A stretch of 64,000 nucleotides of DNA. Origin: Anaerohalosphaeraceae bacterium (GTDB lineage: Bacteria; Planctomycetota; Phycisphaerae; Sedimentisphaerales; Anaerohalosphaeraceae). The notes under the pieces were generated by a model. That model ran no database searches, was not told where the DNA came from, and saw only the letters and a program-made list of their open reading frames with translations. The translations under genes were made by a program, and so were the position numbers. Each line of letters begins with the position of its first letter. The first letter of the stretch is position 1. Below are positions 38,533 to 46,454 of this stretch, in pieces. Location: the NCBI GenBank assembly GCA_035378985.1, contig DAOSUR010000008.1, forward strand, positions 1 through 64,000, in the 5' to 3' direction.

Positions 38533-39370
38533 CGGCTGCGGCCAGATGCTCCGGCGTCGTCCCGCAGCAGCCGCCTACAATCGCCGCCCCGGCCTGATGA
38601 ATCCGCTCCAACCCGCAGGCAAACTCCTCCGGTGCAAGGTCATAGACCGCCCGCTCCCCCTCCAGACGCGGCTTGCCGGCATTGGGTTCGGCCAGCAAGA
38701 GAACCTTCTTGCCCGCCAAAGCCCCGGCAAACTCCTGCGCCAGACGAACATAGGAATCCATATCGAGTGTGCCGCAGTTAAAGCCGACAGCCGCAATCCC
38801 CAGCCCCGCCAGCCGACCGACGGCCTGCTGCGGCGAAACCCCCATCATTGTCCGAAAACTCTCTTTGGCCGGGTCAAACGCCAGCGAAACCAAAATCGGC
38901 AAATCCGCACAAACCGACCGAACGGCCTCTATCGCAACCTCAATCTCCTCCAGAGCCGTCATCGTTTCAATCAGAAAGCCGTCCACGCCGCCGTCCAGAA
39001 GCCCCCGAATCTGCCGCACAAAAGCAGCTTTCAGGTCTTCCGTTTTGAGCGTTCCGATGGGCTCCAGAAAATCCCCGCACGGGCCGATATCGCCGAGCAC
39101 ATACCGGTCCGGCCCGGCCTCCCGGCGTGCCAGGCGGGCGCCCGCCTCATTCAGCTGTTCCGTCCGGGCATCGACCCTGTGCCGCCGCAGCGAAAGCGAA
39201 TTGCCCCCGAAGGTATTGGTCAGCACAGCATCACAGCCGGCTTCCAGATATGCTCGATGAACCTCTGCTACAATCTGGGGCCGTTCCGCATTCAGCCGCT
39301 CGACGCACTGTCCCTGCTGAACACCGCGGGCAAACAGCTGGGTGCCCATCGCCCCGTCCAGGAAAAACAC
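38513..39370 (-). CDS. homocysteine S-methyltransferase-domain protein
   Basis: About 285 residues of the Zn-dependent methyltransferase domain that makes methionine from homocysteine. FLDGAMGTQLFARG begins the domain. The zinc cysteines are in GFNCGT and the GGCCGTTPEHL end. No cobalamin or folate domain is present, so a simple methyl donor such as S-methylmethionine or a partner protein is likely. The start is uncertain: GTG at 39370 trims the family's usual 'LFQRLQDGV' lead-in, which is present in frame upstream after an ATC at 39406 that has AGGAG seven bases before it. The 3' end overlaps waaA. Confidence 0.9.
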   Translation of the reverse strand: MFFLDGAMGTQLFARGVQQGQCVERLNAERPQIVAEVHRAYLEAGCDAVLTNTFGGNSLSLRRHRVDARTEQLNEAGARLARREAGPDRYVLGDIGPCGDFLEPIGTLKTEDLKAAFVRQIRGLLDGGVDGFLIETMTALEEIEVAIEAVRSVCADLPILVSLAFDPAKESFRTMMGVSPQQAVGRLAGLGIAAVGFNCGTLDMDSYVRLAQEFAGALAGKKVLLLAEPNAGKPRLEGERAVYDLAPEEFACGLERIHQAGAAIVGGCCGTTPEHLAAAVKHLRR

Positions 39371-39403
39371 GCCGTCCTGAAGCCGTTGGAATAATGGTTT
39401 TCT

Positions 39404-39418
39404 GATAGCCGTTCTCCT
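39404..39418 (-). promoter_or_regulatory. Shine-Dalgarno and possible ATC start of the methyltransferase gene
   Basis: Minus strand AGGAG (39418-39414), seven-base spacer, ATC (39406-39404). The ATC opens the frame that includes the conserved lead-in before the GTG at 39370. No ATG, GTG or TTG is in frame between them. Confidence 0.4.
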
Positions 39419-39479
39419 GAATAGAGTCTCTGTTTCTTTTTTGCTTCCTCTACAGGAAAAGTGTCATTTCGTCAAATAA

Positions 39480-39508
39480 AAAAGGCCCGCCGAATCGACG
39501 GGCCTTTT
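39480..39508 (-). terminator. rho-independent terminator of the dockerin-protein gene
   Basis: Stem AAAAGGCCCG / CGGGCCTTTT with a nine-base loop, A/T-rich on both sides, 30 bases after the stop at 39538. It could also end transcripts arriving on the other strand. Confidence 0.85.
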
Positions 39509-39537
39509 CGAAAAAACGATTCGTCACAAAACCGCTG

Positions 39538-40947
39538 TTAATTGCACGCTTCCAGCGTGTTGTCGCACACCAGCCAGTTGTTGACAATCAAGGTTTGCAG
39601 GTCCGTCAGGTCCACAATGCAGTCCTGATTGACATCCGCGGCATTGTACGGCTGATTGTAGAAGACGTGGCTGGCCGCACAAGAGGTAGCCCCAACCACC
39701 ACCCGGACTGTATCCGTCACGCTTTCTATGCCGTCGCTGACCGTCAGCCGGAAGGTATAGTCACCGGTCTCCGTGAAGCTTATCGTCGTGCCGGCCGTAT
39801 TGGGACTGTTGATGACGGCAGTGGTCGGTCCGGCCGTCTGCTCCCACAAATAGCTCAATTGCCCGGGCGGAATCGGAAGCCCGTCATCCTGAGCCGTACC
39901 GGTCAGTGTAGCCGAGGCCGCCCCGTCCACCAGCCAGGTCGCCTGATCGGCCCCTGCCGACACATTATACGGCGGCTGGTTGTCGTTCGTATAGAATGAC
40001 CACATCTCTCCTTCAATCTTTCCCTTGGTCTGGTCATAGCAGTCCACCACCCAGTAATACCGCGTGAAATTGCTCAGCGGTACAAAGCGCGGGAAATTGG
40101 CCGCCGTCAATGCCACGCTGGAGGCATTGGGGGCCAGGGTCATTTTGTCCATCAGAAGCCGGTTCGGGTCCCGACCGAAATAGACTTCACAGGTAATCGG
40201 CTGACCCGGCACATTCGGCTCCGGATTCGTCCAGGATAAAACCGACAAACTCGACTCGACATCCGCATCATCCGCCGGCACCGGAGCATGCGCTTTGAGC
40301 AGATTCAGCCCCAACGGATACGTAAGGGTAAGAACCGGCTCCAGGGGCTGGCCCACATTCCACAAATAAGTCGTGCTTCCGGCGGTAAAAATAAAGGTAA
40401 TCTTTCCGTCTGTATCCGTATTCAGGAAGTTCGTCAGCGCTGCCCGACTTCCTTCCGGAGTTTCAGACATTACATTTAAAACGGGAACCGGTATTGTTGC
40501 TGAATAAAGATTAGTCGTTAAGGAAGAAATCAGAGCCGTGCCGTGATTGATATCATTGCCTGGAGCGTTATTCCATGTCAGCTGCGAAGCAACCCAATTC
40601 TCAAGATTTGCGCTATCATTCAGGCCGCTGACCACATAACTTTTGGAACCTGTTTCGCTCTTAGCCCCGTAAAACGTCAGCTTGGCATCCAGAATGTTGC
40701 CCTGAATGCTCGGATTCTGAGCATACAGTTCTGTAAGATCAAACTGCAGCCAGGACTTTTTGCAGTCATTCCCCGATGCACTGCGGGTCATCAGCTGGGT
40801 AGTATTGCCCATCACAGTATCCGGGGTTCGCCAATCTGTCGCTTTGCCCTGAAACCCCCTAACCTCAACAATCCCTACCGCCCACACGGAGCCCGCCAGG
40901 GTCAAGGTGAGAAACAGCATTATCCGGAAAAAAGACGCTTTTTTCAT
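39538..40947 (-). CDS. secreted DNRLRE-Ig/PKD-dockerin-like protein
   Basis: 469 residues. A signal peptide ends near residue 23. Residues 24-215 form a DNRLRE-type beta domain (WLQFDLTELY, LTWNNAPGNDINHG). Residues 225-310 are FN3-like (LSWTNPEPNVPG ... YYWVVDCYDQTKG). Residues 315-415 are PKD-like (ADQATW ... DYTFRLTVSDGIESVTDTVRVVVG). The end is a single dockerin/EF-hand-like repeat, DVNQDCIVDLTDLQTLIVNNW, typical of Phycisphaerae secreted proteins. The ligand is unknown. GAGGAG precedes the ATG. The next gene upstream on the same strand has the same four-part architecture, 122 bases away. Confidence 0.88.
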   Translation of the reverse strand: MKKASFFRIMLFLTLTLAGSVWAVGIVEVRGFQGKATDWRTPDTVMGNTTQLMTRSASGNDCKKSWLQFDLTELYAQNPSIQGNILDAKLTFYGAKSETGSKSYVVSGLNDSANLENWVASQLTWNNAPGNDINHGTALISSLTTNLYSATIPVPVLNVMSETPEGSRAALTNFLNTDTDGKITFIFTAGSTTYLWNVGQPLEPVLTLTYPLGLNLLKAHAPVPADDADVESSLSVLSWTNPEPNVPGQPITCEVYFGRDPNRLLMDKMTLAPNASSVALTAANFPRFVPLSNFTRYYWVVDCYDQTKGKIEGEMWSFYTNDNQPPYNVSAGADQATWLVDGAASATLTGTAQDDGLPIPPGQLSYLWEQTAGPTTAVINSPNTAGTTISFTETGDYTFRLTVSDGIESVTDTVRVVVGATSCAASHVFYNQPYNAADVNQDCIVDLTDLQTLIVNNWLVCDNTLEACN

Positions 40948-41069
40948 GTTTTATCTCCTCATCGAATGAATCTGGATTTCAAACAGAGCCGGTGCGGGGC
41001 ACATACCCGAACCGTTTCCTGCGAAAGCCGACGAATTGATCCTTTTCTTCGATTCACAATTCCAGACCC

Positions 41070-43274
41070 TTAGTTGCACCCGACCAGCTGGTCTGTGCAG
41101 TTCTGCCAGTTCTTGCTGAGCAGCTGGGCAAAGTCCTCCAGGTCCACAATGCAGTCCTGATTGAAATCACCGACCATATACGGCTGTCCCGTGGACAGAT
41201 GCGAGGCCTGGCAGCTGGTTTCCCCAACCACCACTTTCACCGTATCATAGGTCTGCTTCTCACCGTCATTGGCGGTCAATCGGAATTCATACACACCAGG
41301 CGCTGTGATTTCCACCGAAGCATCCTCTGCATTATCCGGATTGATGCTGACCGTCGGGCCGCTCACCTGCGTCCACTGGACTGTATAGGCCCCCGGAGGA
41401 ACAGGCAGCCCGTCATCCGAAGTGGTTCCGTCCAGAGCAATCACTTTCGGCAGTCCCCATGCAATTTGATCCGGCCCGGCATTGACAGTCGGTGCCGTGT
41501 TATCATTTACATAGAAGGACCAAATCAGACCCTCGAGCACCCCTTCACGGGTTGTATCATGCACATCCACAATCCAATAATACCGCTGGCGGTTCTGCAA
41601 GGGGGCAAAATGCGGGAAGTTCGCCGCATTGACAGCGGCAATATTCACACCCGGTCCCAGCGTCACCTTATCCATCAGAAGCCGGTTGGGCTCCGTGCCC
41701 AGATACACATCGCAGGTGATGGTCCCGCTCGGAAGATTCGGCTCCGGATTGGTCCACTGCAGAAACGCCAAGCTGGTCTGAACCGTCTGGTCCTGGTACG
41801 GTATCGGCCAGTCCGCCCCAAGCGGAGGCAAAAGAATGGTCAGTGTCGGACGGTAGGCAACCGTCGCATGATCATGGGTGGCAAAATTGATTAGGCCGGT
41901 GGCCCCATGAAGAACAAACTGCACGATTCCGTCACTGTCTTCCTGAATCGCAGGCATCGCATCAAATGTAAACGAATCTCCTACAACACAGCCGGAAGAA
42001 TAATCTACAACTGCAAGAAAAGCGGCCTTGGCTGGATCCAGATTGGCTCGAAGATCAGTAACGGTAAAACTTGGATCGGCCGGAGTCTGCCCGTCATTGC
42101 TGGGGATATTCCCGGGGGCGTTATTCCATGTTAATGTCGTTTCCGTCCAGCCGATATTATCCAGACAGCTGTCCTTGACGTAGGACAGCTGGGTCGTTCC
42201 GGTCTTGTCGGTAATTGAAGTGATCTTCAGAATCGCCGCTCGAAGAGAACTCGATTCCTCCGGCTCCAGACTGCTCAGGTCAAATTTAATCCAGGATTTT
42301 GCCGCCTTCTCATCACTTCGGACGGAAAGTTTGGAGCTGTCTGTCCTGTTGTCATTCATCCGAGGATTTACTCCGTCGAAGAGTTCCGTTCGGCAGCTTT
42401 GAACCGCCGGAAAGACATGCTCTATGCCCACCAAAGGGCCGCCGTAAGCCGCCGGAATCTTTTCAATCTTGATGCTGTTGTAATCGACAATATCCGCCGT
42501 CCCCGTGTAGGTTGACAGACGGAAGAACAGCTGGTCAAACGACGTGTAAATCGGAAGACTGCCCAAACCGTTATCAATCAGGGTGTTCGAAGCTATCACA
42601 GTACTGCCTTGCAGAAATGTAAACGTCACCTTCATTTCCGCTTCAGCTGTTCGCTCAAGTACCAGATTCATTGTATATTGCGTATTGAGACTCAAATTAG
42701 CCGCCTGCCCGGAACCGGTATTCCAGGTATAGGTCCCCGTAGAACTCAGCAGCCCATCTGTTCCTGTGACATTCGTCCGTTTACTGACCTGAATCGTCCC
42801 GGCCGTTGAATCCGGACTAAGCGTAAACATCACGGCATACCCCCGCGAGTCATACCAGCGTCCCCCGCCGTTATCCGAGTTGGTATCCTGCAGAAGCTGA
42901 GCGTCCGTCGGGTCATAGAATAGTCCCAGTCGGAAGTTTTTGGATGTCGTGCTGTACATTGCACCGCGAGGGGTGAACTTAATCTCAGCTGCAAGCTTTT
43001 CTCCTACCCCCAGCGACACAGGGGAACCGTTCGGAGCAAAATATGTCCACATCTTGGAACTGGTGTTTCCGATCGCCAGCTGATTGACGGCCAAAGAGCC
43101 GCTGCTGACCGTTAGATTGGCCGGATGCGAAAACCACACGGCCGACTGTGTCGGCAGGCTGGTTTCTGTACGGCTTCCGTCGGCAAATGTGTCATAAAGC
43201 AGAACCTCCGCCGAACAGACAGCCCCCAGTACAAAAACCGCAGCAAAAAAGGTGTACCGAAGTGTCCTTGTCAT
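41070..43274 (-). CDS. large secreted multidomain protein (jelly-roll module + DNRLRE-FN3-PKD-dockerin)
   Basis: 734 residues from the ATG at 43274, chosen for the GAGGAG seven bases upstream and the signal peptide that begins there (ends about residue 22). Residues 23-275 match the ectodomain of the PEP-CTERM protein encoded just upstream: the same LYDTFADG, TYFAPNGSPVSLGVG and NGLGSLPIYTSFD landmarks occur in order. Residues 285-734 match the whole mature protein encoded downstream: SWIKFDL, LTWNNAPGN, LQWTNPEPN, PNRLLMDKVTL, then PKD and DFNQDCIVDLEDF. The gene therefore reads as a fusion of its two neighbours. A 41-base element shared with the upstream gene lies 116 bases before the start. 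Confidence 0.87.
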   Translation of the reverse strand: MTRTLRYTFFAAVFVLGAVCSAEVLLYDTFADGSRTETSLPTQSAVWFSHPANLTVSSGSLAVNQLAIGNTSSKMWTYFAPNGSPVSLGVGEKLAAEIKFTPRGAMYSTTSKNFRLGLFYDPTDAQLLQDTNSDNGGGRWYDSRGYAVMFTLSPDSTAGTIQVSKRTNVTGTDGLLSSTGTYTWNTGSGQAANLSLNTQYTMNLVLERTAEAEMKVTFTFLQGSTVIASNTLIDNGLGSLPIYTSFDQLFFRLSTYTGTADIVDYNSIKIEKIPAAYGGPLVGIEHVFPAVQSCRTELFDGVNPRMNDNRTDSSKLSVRSDEKAAKSWIKFDLSSLEPEESSSLRAAILKITSITDKTGTTQLSYVKDSCLDNIGWTETTLTWNNAPGNIPSNDGQTPADPSFTVTDLRANLDPAKAAFLAVVDYSSGCVVGDSFTFDAMPAIQEDSDGIVQFVLHGATGLINFATHDHATVAYRPTLTILLPPLGADWPIPYQDQTVQTSLAFLQWTNPEPNLPSGTITCDVYLGTEPNRLLMDKVTLGPGVNIAAVNAANFPHFAPLQNRQRYYWIVDVHDTTREGVLEGLIWSFYVNDNTAPTVNAGPDQIAWGLPKVIALDGTTSDDGLPVPPGAYTVQWTQVSGPTVSINPDNAEDASVEITAPGVYEFRLTANDGEKQTYDTVKVVVGETSCQASHLSTGQPYMVGDFNQDCIVDLEDFAQLLSKNWQNCTDQLVGCN

Positions 43275-43389
43275 TGTGCATCTCCTCGTCTTATGAATCC
43301 CTGATTTGTTACCTCCGCAGACCCGAACTGCGGAGCCGCCTTGGATAGAAAAACTCATCTAATTATCTTCGGTAAAATGGACAATTCAG

Positions 43390-43430
43390 ACAAGTCAATC
43401 TTGCGCCAAAACAAAAGCAATTTTGCGCAA
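43390..43430 (-). promoter_or_regulatory. 41-base shared upstream element, copy A (TTGCGC inverted repeat)
   Basis: Contains TTGCGC and its complement GCGCAA separated by 18 A/T-rich bases, flanked by CAATC. 35 of 41 positions match copy B at 44610-44650. Located 116 bases upstream of the 734-residue protein start. Reads like a site for a dimeric regulator. Confidence 0.6.
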
Positions 43431-43524
43431 AAACACGGCTCTGCTTTTTCCTCTCCCGCATGCTAATACTGAAAATACGGTTTTTGCGGCTTCGTCACCC
43501 TTTGGGAAAATCCAAATCTTGTTC

Positions 43525-43561
43525 AAAAAACCGGCCCCCGCCGTTGGGCGATGGGGCCGGT
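43525..43561 (-). terminator. rho-independent terminator of the PEP-CTERM protein gene
   Basis: On the minus strand a nine-base stem ACCGGCCCC/GGGGCCGGT with an inner CGCC/GGCG stem is followed by six T. It lies 37 bases after the stop at 43598. Confidence 0.88.
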
Positions 43562-43597
43562 GTTGTTGTATGTCAGACGGTTCGCTTCCGGAGGATT

Positions 43598-44461
43598 TCA
43601 GCAACTCCTGCGGAACGTCAGCAGACCACCCAACCCGAGCAAAGCCAGTGTTGCCGGTTCCGGAATATACTCAATCTTGATACTCTGAAAATTCACAACT
43701 TCCGCCGTACCCTGATTGTTGGACAGCCGCAAGAGCAGGAAGTCAAAGTTCGTATAAAGCGGCTGGCCGCCCAGACCGTTATCCGTCAGAGAGGCCGTAA
43801 CCAACGCATTTTGCCCTTGTGAAAATGCAAACGATACCAGCATTTCACTGGCAGACTGATAATCCAGCATCAGGGTCAACGTATAAACAGTGTTCAGAGA
43901 CAAGCCGGTGGCTTTCGTAAGGCTGTTGCTGCCCCACGTATAGGCCGCATCAGTACCCAGAAGAGTATATCCTCCTGTCAAGTTTGTTCGCTTGCCGACT
44001 CTGGCATAGGCGGCATCCGCTACACCCATGCTGAACTGGGCTGCATAACCTGTTGCATCCTGCCAACCGTTGCTGATTCCGCTGTCGCCGACACTGTCCT
44101 GAGCATACTGAGCATCATTATAGAACAGGCCGAAACGGAAATTACGGCTGGTTGAGTCAATAAATGCTACTTCCGGAATGATATCAATTGTTGCAATGAG
44201 TTTCTGGCCGACTCCCAGCGAAATCGGTGAACCCGCCGGAGCAAAATAGGTGTGCATCCGTCGGCTGCTTGAGGCCATATCCAGACGCACATTTCCCGGC
44301 GTGGTCGTCACATCCGCCGGAGAAGAAGCCCAAAAGCCCGACTCATACGGCAGGTTCGTGTCTGTACGATCTCCATCAGAGAATGTATCATGGAGAATTA
44401 CAGCGGCCTGACCGAGGGTGCCGGCAGCCAATACCAGCAGTAAAAGAAATGCTTTCTTCAT
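43598..44461 (-). CDS. PEP-CTERM exported protein
   Basis: 287 residues. A signal peptide (MKKAFLLLLVLAAGTLGQAA) is followed by a beta-rich domain of about 240 residues. The C-terminus is a PEP-CTERM sorting signal: PEPATLALLGLGGLLTFRRSC, i.e. the PEP motif, a hydrophobic helix and arginines. PEP-CTERM proteins are processed by an exosortase; none is in the window. The beta domain is paralogous to the first 275 residues of the next protein. GGAAAGGAG lies upstream of the ATG, and copy B of the TTGCGC element lies 149 bases upstream. Confidence 0.9.
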   Translation of the reverse strand: MKKAFLLLLVLAAGTLGQAAVILHDTFSDGDRTDTNLPYESGFWASSPADVTTTPGNVRLDMASSSRRMHTYFAPAGSPISLGVGQKLIATIDIIPEVAFIDSTSRNFRFGLFYNDAQYAQDSVGDSGISNGWQDATGYAAQFSMGVADAAYARVGKRTNLTGGYTLLGTDAAYTWGSNSLTKATGLSLNTVYTLTLMLDYQSASEMLVSFAFSQGQNALVTASLTDNGLGGQPLYTNFDFLLLRLSNNQGTAEVVNFQSIKIEYIPEPATLALLGLGGLLTFRRSC

Positions 44462-44609
44462 CTTTCCTTACTCCTTTCCAAAAAGTGTTTTTGGAATTCG
44501 TAAAAAACTTACACCAAAACCCCTACTCCGAGGATTTCTCCTCACCCATACACACACATCACACACACTCCACCACATTTTGAATTATCTGAAAAAGTGG
44601 GATATCTGA

Positions 44610-44650
44610 ACAAGGCAATCTTGCGCATAAATAAAAGCAAATTCGCGCAA
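44610..44650 (-). promoter_or_regulatory. 41-base shared upstream element, copy B (TTGCGC inverted repeat)
   Basis: Same layout as copy A (TTGCGC, 18 bases, GCGCAA, with CAATC flank), 149 bases upstream of the PEP-CTERM gene. The half-sites are fully conserved; five of the six differences from copy A fall between or beside them. Confidence 0.6.
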
Positions 44651-44682
44651 CACCCTGTTTTCAAAAGAGTTTGGAAAAAACA

Positions 44683-45531
44683 TCAGCGTCCGACCAGCAC
44701 AAATTCGCATGCAGAACTCAATCGGTAAACCGTCCGATAATTCTCCTCGGACGGTCGGGAAAAAAGCCGTTGAGCCCGTACAGGGTCCACCTCGAAAAGC
44801 CCGACCCCCCGCAGCTCCAGCCGCAGCGATGCATCCGCACGCCCCCCGGAAAAATGCTGTGCCTCTATGACGCTCGGCACCGAAAAGCCCTGTTCTGTCG
44901 GGACATAATCATCCATTTGAATCCGGACATTTTGCCGCCCCTGTGAGTCAGCGGATTCAATCGAAATCACCTGATAATCGCAAGCCCTTATCCAGATTTT
45001 CCGAACAAGTACCCCATTCGGGTCCGTCAAAGTCAAAACATCGAATCCGTTATGCCAGTCCAGGGTCCAATTTGTATCAACCTGAACAACCCCGAGGGCT
45101 TCAATTACATTCCACGGGTTAAACTGAATCATTTCCCTGCACTGCTCGGCGGCCTGCCGGGTCCCCCACCAGTAGGTATCAATCTCCGGCTTGACCATCA
45201 TCCAGAAGGCCTCCGCGTTGGTGCCGAAGCGAATTTCACCGAACTTGTCGCCCCGGACAAATAAACAATCCGGCGGGACATACCGGAACTGCGCATCAAA
45301 TGTTTCTTTGCGAACCTTCCCCTCTGAATCCGTCCACTCGAGAAAACAGCGGGCTGAGGCCTTCAGCGGATGAAGATTAGCCCGTTTGAGCGCAAGGACC
45401 TTCACGGCCTCCTCAATCGTCCCCTTGCCCCGACAGGGCCGAACTTGCGCCGGCGGCATCGACGAAGGGGAGGCACAGCCGGCCTGAAAGACCGCCCAGA
45501 CGCCCAGCAAAATCAATCCGTTTCGAAGCAC
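44683..45531 (-). CDS. outer-membrane-type lipoprotein, LolB/LolA-like fold possible
   Basis: 282 residues with a lipoprotein signal peptide and lipobox (FQAGC, Cys19). The rest alternates short beta strands: FLEWTDSEGKVRKETFDAQFRYVPPDCLFVRG, FWMMVKPEIDTYWWG and a VISIESADSQGRQNVRIQMDDY segment. This layout recalls lipoprotein-sorting or DUF4292-like proteins, but I cannot confirm it. It is the last gene of a four-gene minus-strand cluster (GH10-like, ComEA-like, unknown, lipoprotein) with gaps of eight bases or overlaps. Confidence 0.75.
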   Translation of the reverse strand: MLRNGLILLGVWAVFQAGCASPSSMPPAQVRPCRGKGTIEEAVKVLALKRANLHPLKASARCFLEWTDSEGKVRKETFDAQFRYVPPDCLFVRGDKFGEIRFGTNAEAFWMMVKPEIDTYWWGTRQAAEQCREMIQFNPWNVIEALGVVQVDTNWTLDWHNGFDVLTLTDPNGVLVRKIWIRACDYQVISIESADSQGRQNVRIQMDDYVPTEQGFSVPSVIEAQHFSGGRADASLRLELRGVGLFEVDPVRAQRLFSRPSEENYRTVYRLSSACEFVLVGR

Positions 45532-45539
45532 GCTTTACC

Positions 45540-46034
45540 CTAATCCAGTTCCGTCTGAAGAATCTGCCCCATCTGCTCAGAGAGCTGCTGAATCTGTTCA
45601 TCCGTCAGGTTCGGATTGACAACCTCTTCCAGCCGCTCCTGACCGACCACCCGAACCGTCCAGATTTCCCGTCCTTCCTCTTTCCGGCTGGCCTCATACT
45701 TCAGCCGTTTCTTGCGCATCAGAATCAGCATCAGAACAAAACGGAAGTTCAGTTTCTCCGGCTCCGTTTCCGAGGCCAGACGGTCAAAAAACGCCAGCAG
45801 CATCTCCGGCTCAATAAACATCTGCTGCTTTTTTTTCTGGGGGTTTGGCATGCGGGTTTTCCAGAAACAATACACCGCCGGCCGATTCGCCTCCCAGTAT
45901 TCCCGGCAGAAATCCCGCCGTTCAAATCCCTCCGGCGTTTCCACCAGTGCGGCATAATACTCCTCTTCCGGCGCAAACTCCCGGCCTGTCACCCAACAGC
46001 GTCCAAGCGGTTTTTTAATCTCCCATTCCGACAT
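45540..46034 (-). CDS. hypothetical cytoplasmic protein
   Basis: 164 residues, no signal peptide. The N-terminal part has paired cysteines (RCWVTGREFAPEEEYYAALVE ... RDFCREYW) that may form a small zinc-like knuckle; the rest is helical and charged, ending NPNLTDEQIQQLSEQMGQIL. I do not recognise a named family. Its start overlaps the ComEA-like gene by 20 bases and the lipoprotein gene begins eight bases after its stop, so the three are probably co-translated. Confidence 0.72.
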   Translation of the reverse strand: MSEWEIKKPLGRCWVTGREFAPEEEYYAALVETPEGFERRDFCREYWEANRPAVYCFWKTRMPNPQKKKQQMFIEPEMLLAFFDRLASETEPEKLNFRFVLMLILMRKKRLKYEASRKEEGREIWTVRVVGQERLEEVVNPNLTDEQIQQLSEQMGQILQTELD

Positions 46035-46446
46035 TCTGACCTTCGTTTGTTTCCTCGGTTGTCATCTGTTCCTGCTCAAAAGCAAGAAACGGAGCCATTT
46101 TTGAGACGGTTTTCGGGCCGATTCCTGATACGTTTTCCAAATCCTCCGGCCTCTCAAAACTCCTTCCGTCTGTCTGCTGCCGATACCGAAGCATCTGCAG
46201 GGCCCGCACCGGTCCAATCCCCTCCAGCCGCATCAGGCTGCCCATTGAAGCCGTATTCGGATTCACCGTACCCGCAAGACCCGCTCCCGCCTTTCCCTCC
46301 TGCTGTCGAAAACACATCCATCCCCAAAACAGCCCGGAAACAATACACAGCCCCACAACCGCCTGCACCCCTCGAATGCCCTTTTCAAGACCGATGCCGG
46401 TGCCTGCATCCGGAGAACCGTTCGAATCATCGGCTGCCATACACAA
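46015..46446 (-). CDS. membrane-anchored ComEA-like helix-hairpin-helix protein
   Basis: 143 residues. One membrane segment at about 26-45 (VQAVVGLCIVSGLFWGWMCF) is followed by a ComEA-type HhH domain: VNPNTASMGSLMRLEGIGPVRALQMLRYR and FERPEDLENVSGIGPKTVSKM. Such domains bind double-stranded DNA without sequence preference; ComEA acts in DNA uptake. No other competence gene is in view, so uptake is only a possibility. It starts eight bases after the stop of the GH10-like gene. Confidence 0.85.
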   Translation of the reverse strand: MCMAADDSNGSPDAGTGIGLEKGIRGVQAVVGLCIVSGLFWGWMCFRQQEGKAGAGLAGTVNPNTASMGSLMRLEGIGPVRALQMLRYRQQTDGRSFERPEDLENVSGIGPKTVSKMAPFLAFEQEQMTTEETNEGQNVGMGD

Positions 46447-46454
46447 AACCTGTC

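Larger units (their letters stand above)
43275..43597. other. intergenic region with shared upstream element and terminator
   Basis: 323 bases between two secreted-protein genes on the minus strand. It holds the terminator of the upstream gene (43525-43561) and the 41-base repeat at 43390-43430 that precedes the next gene. I see nothing else. Confidence 0.6.
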
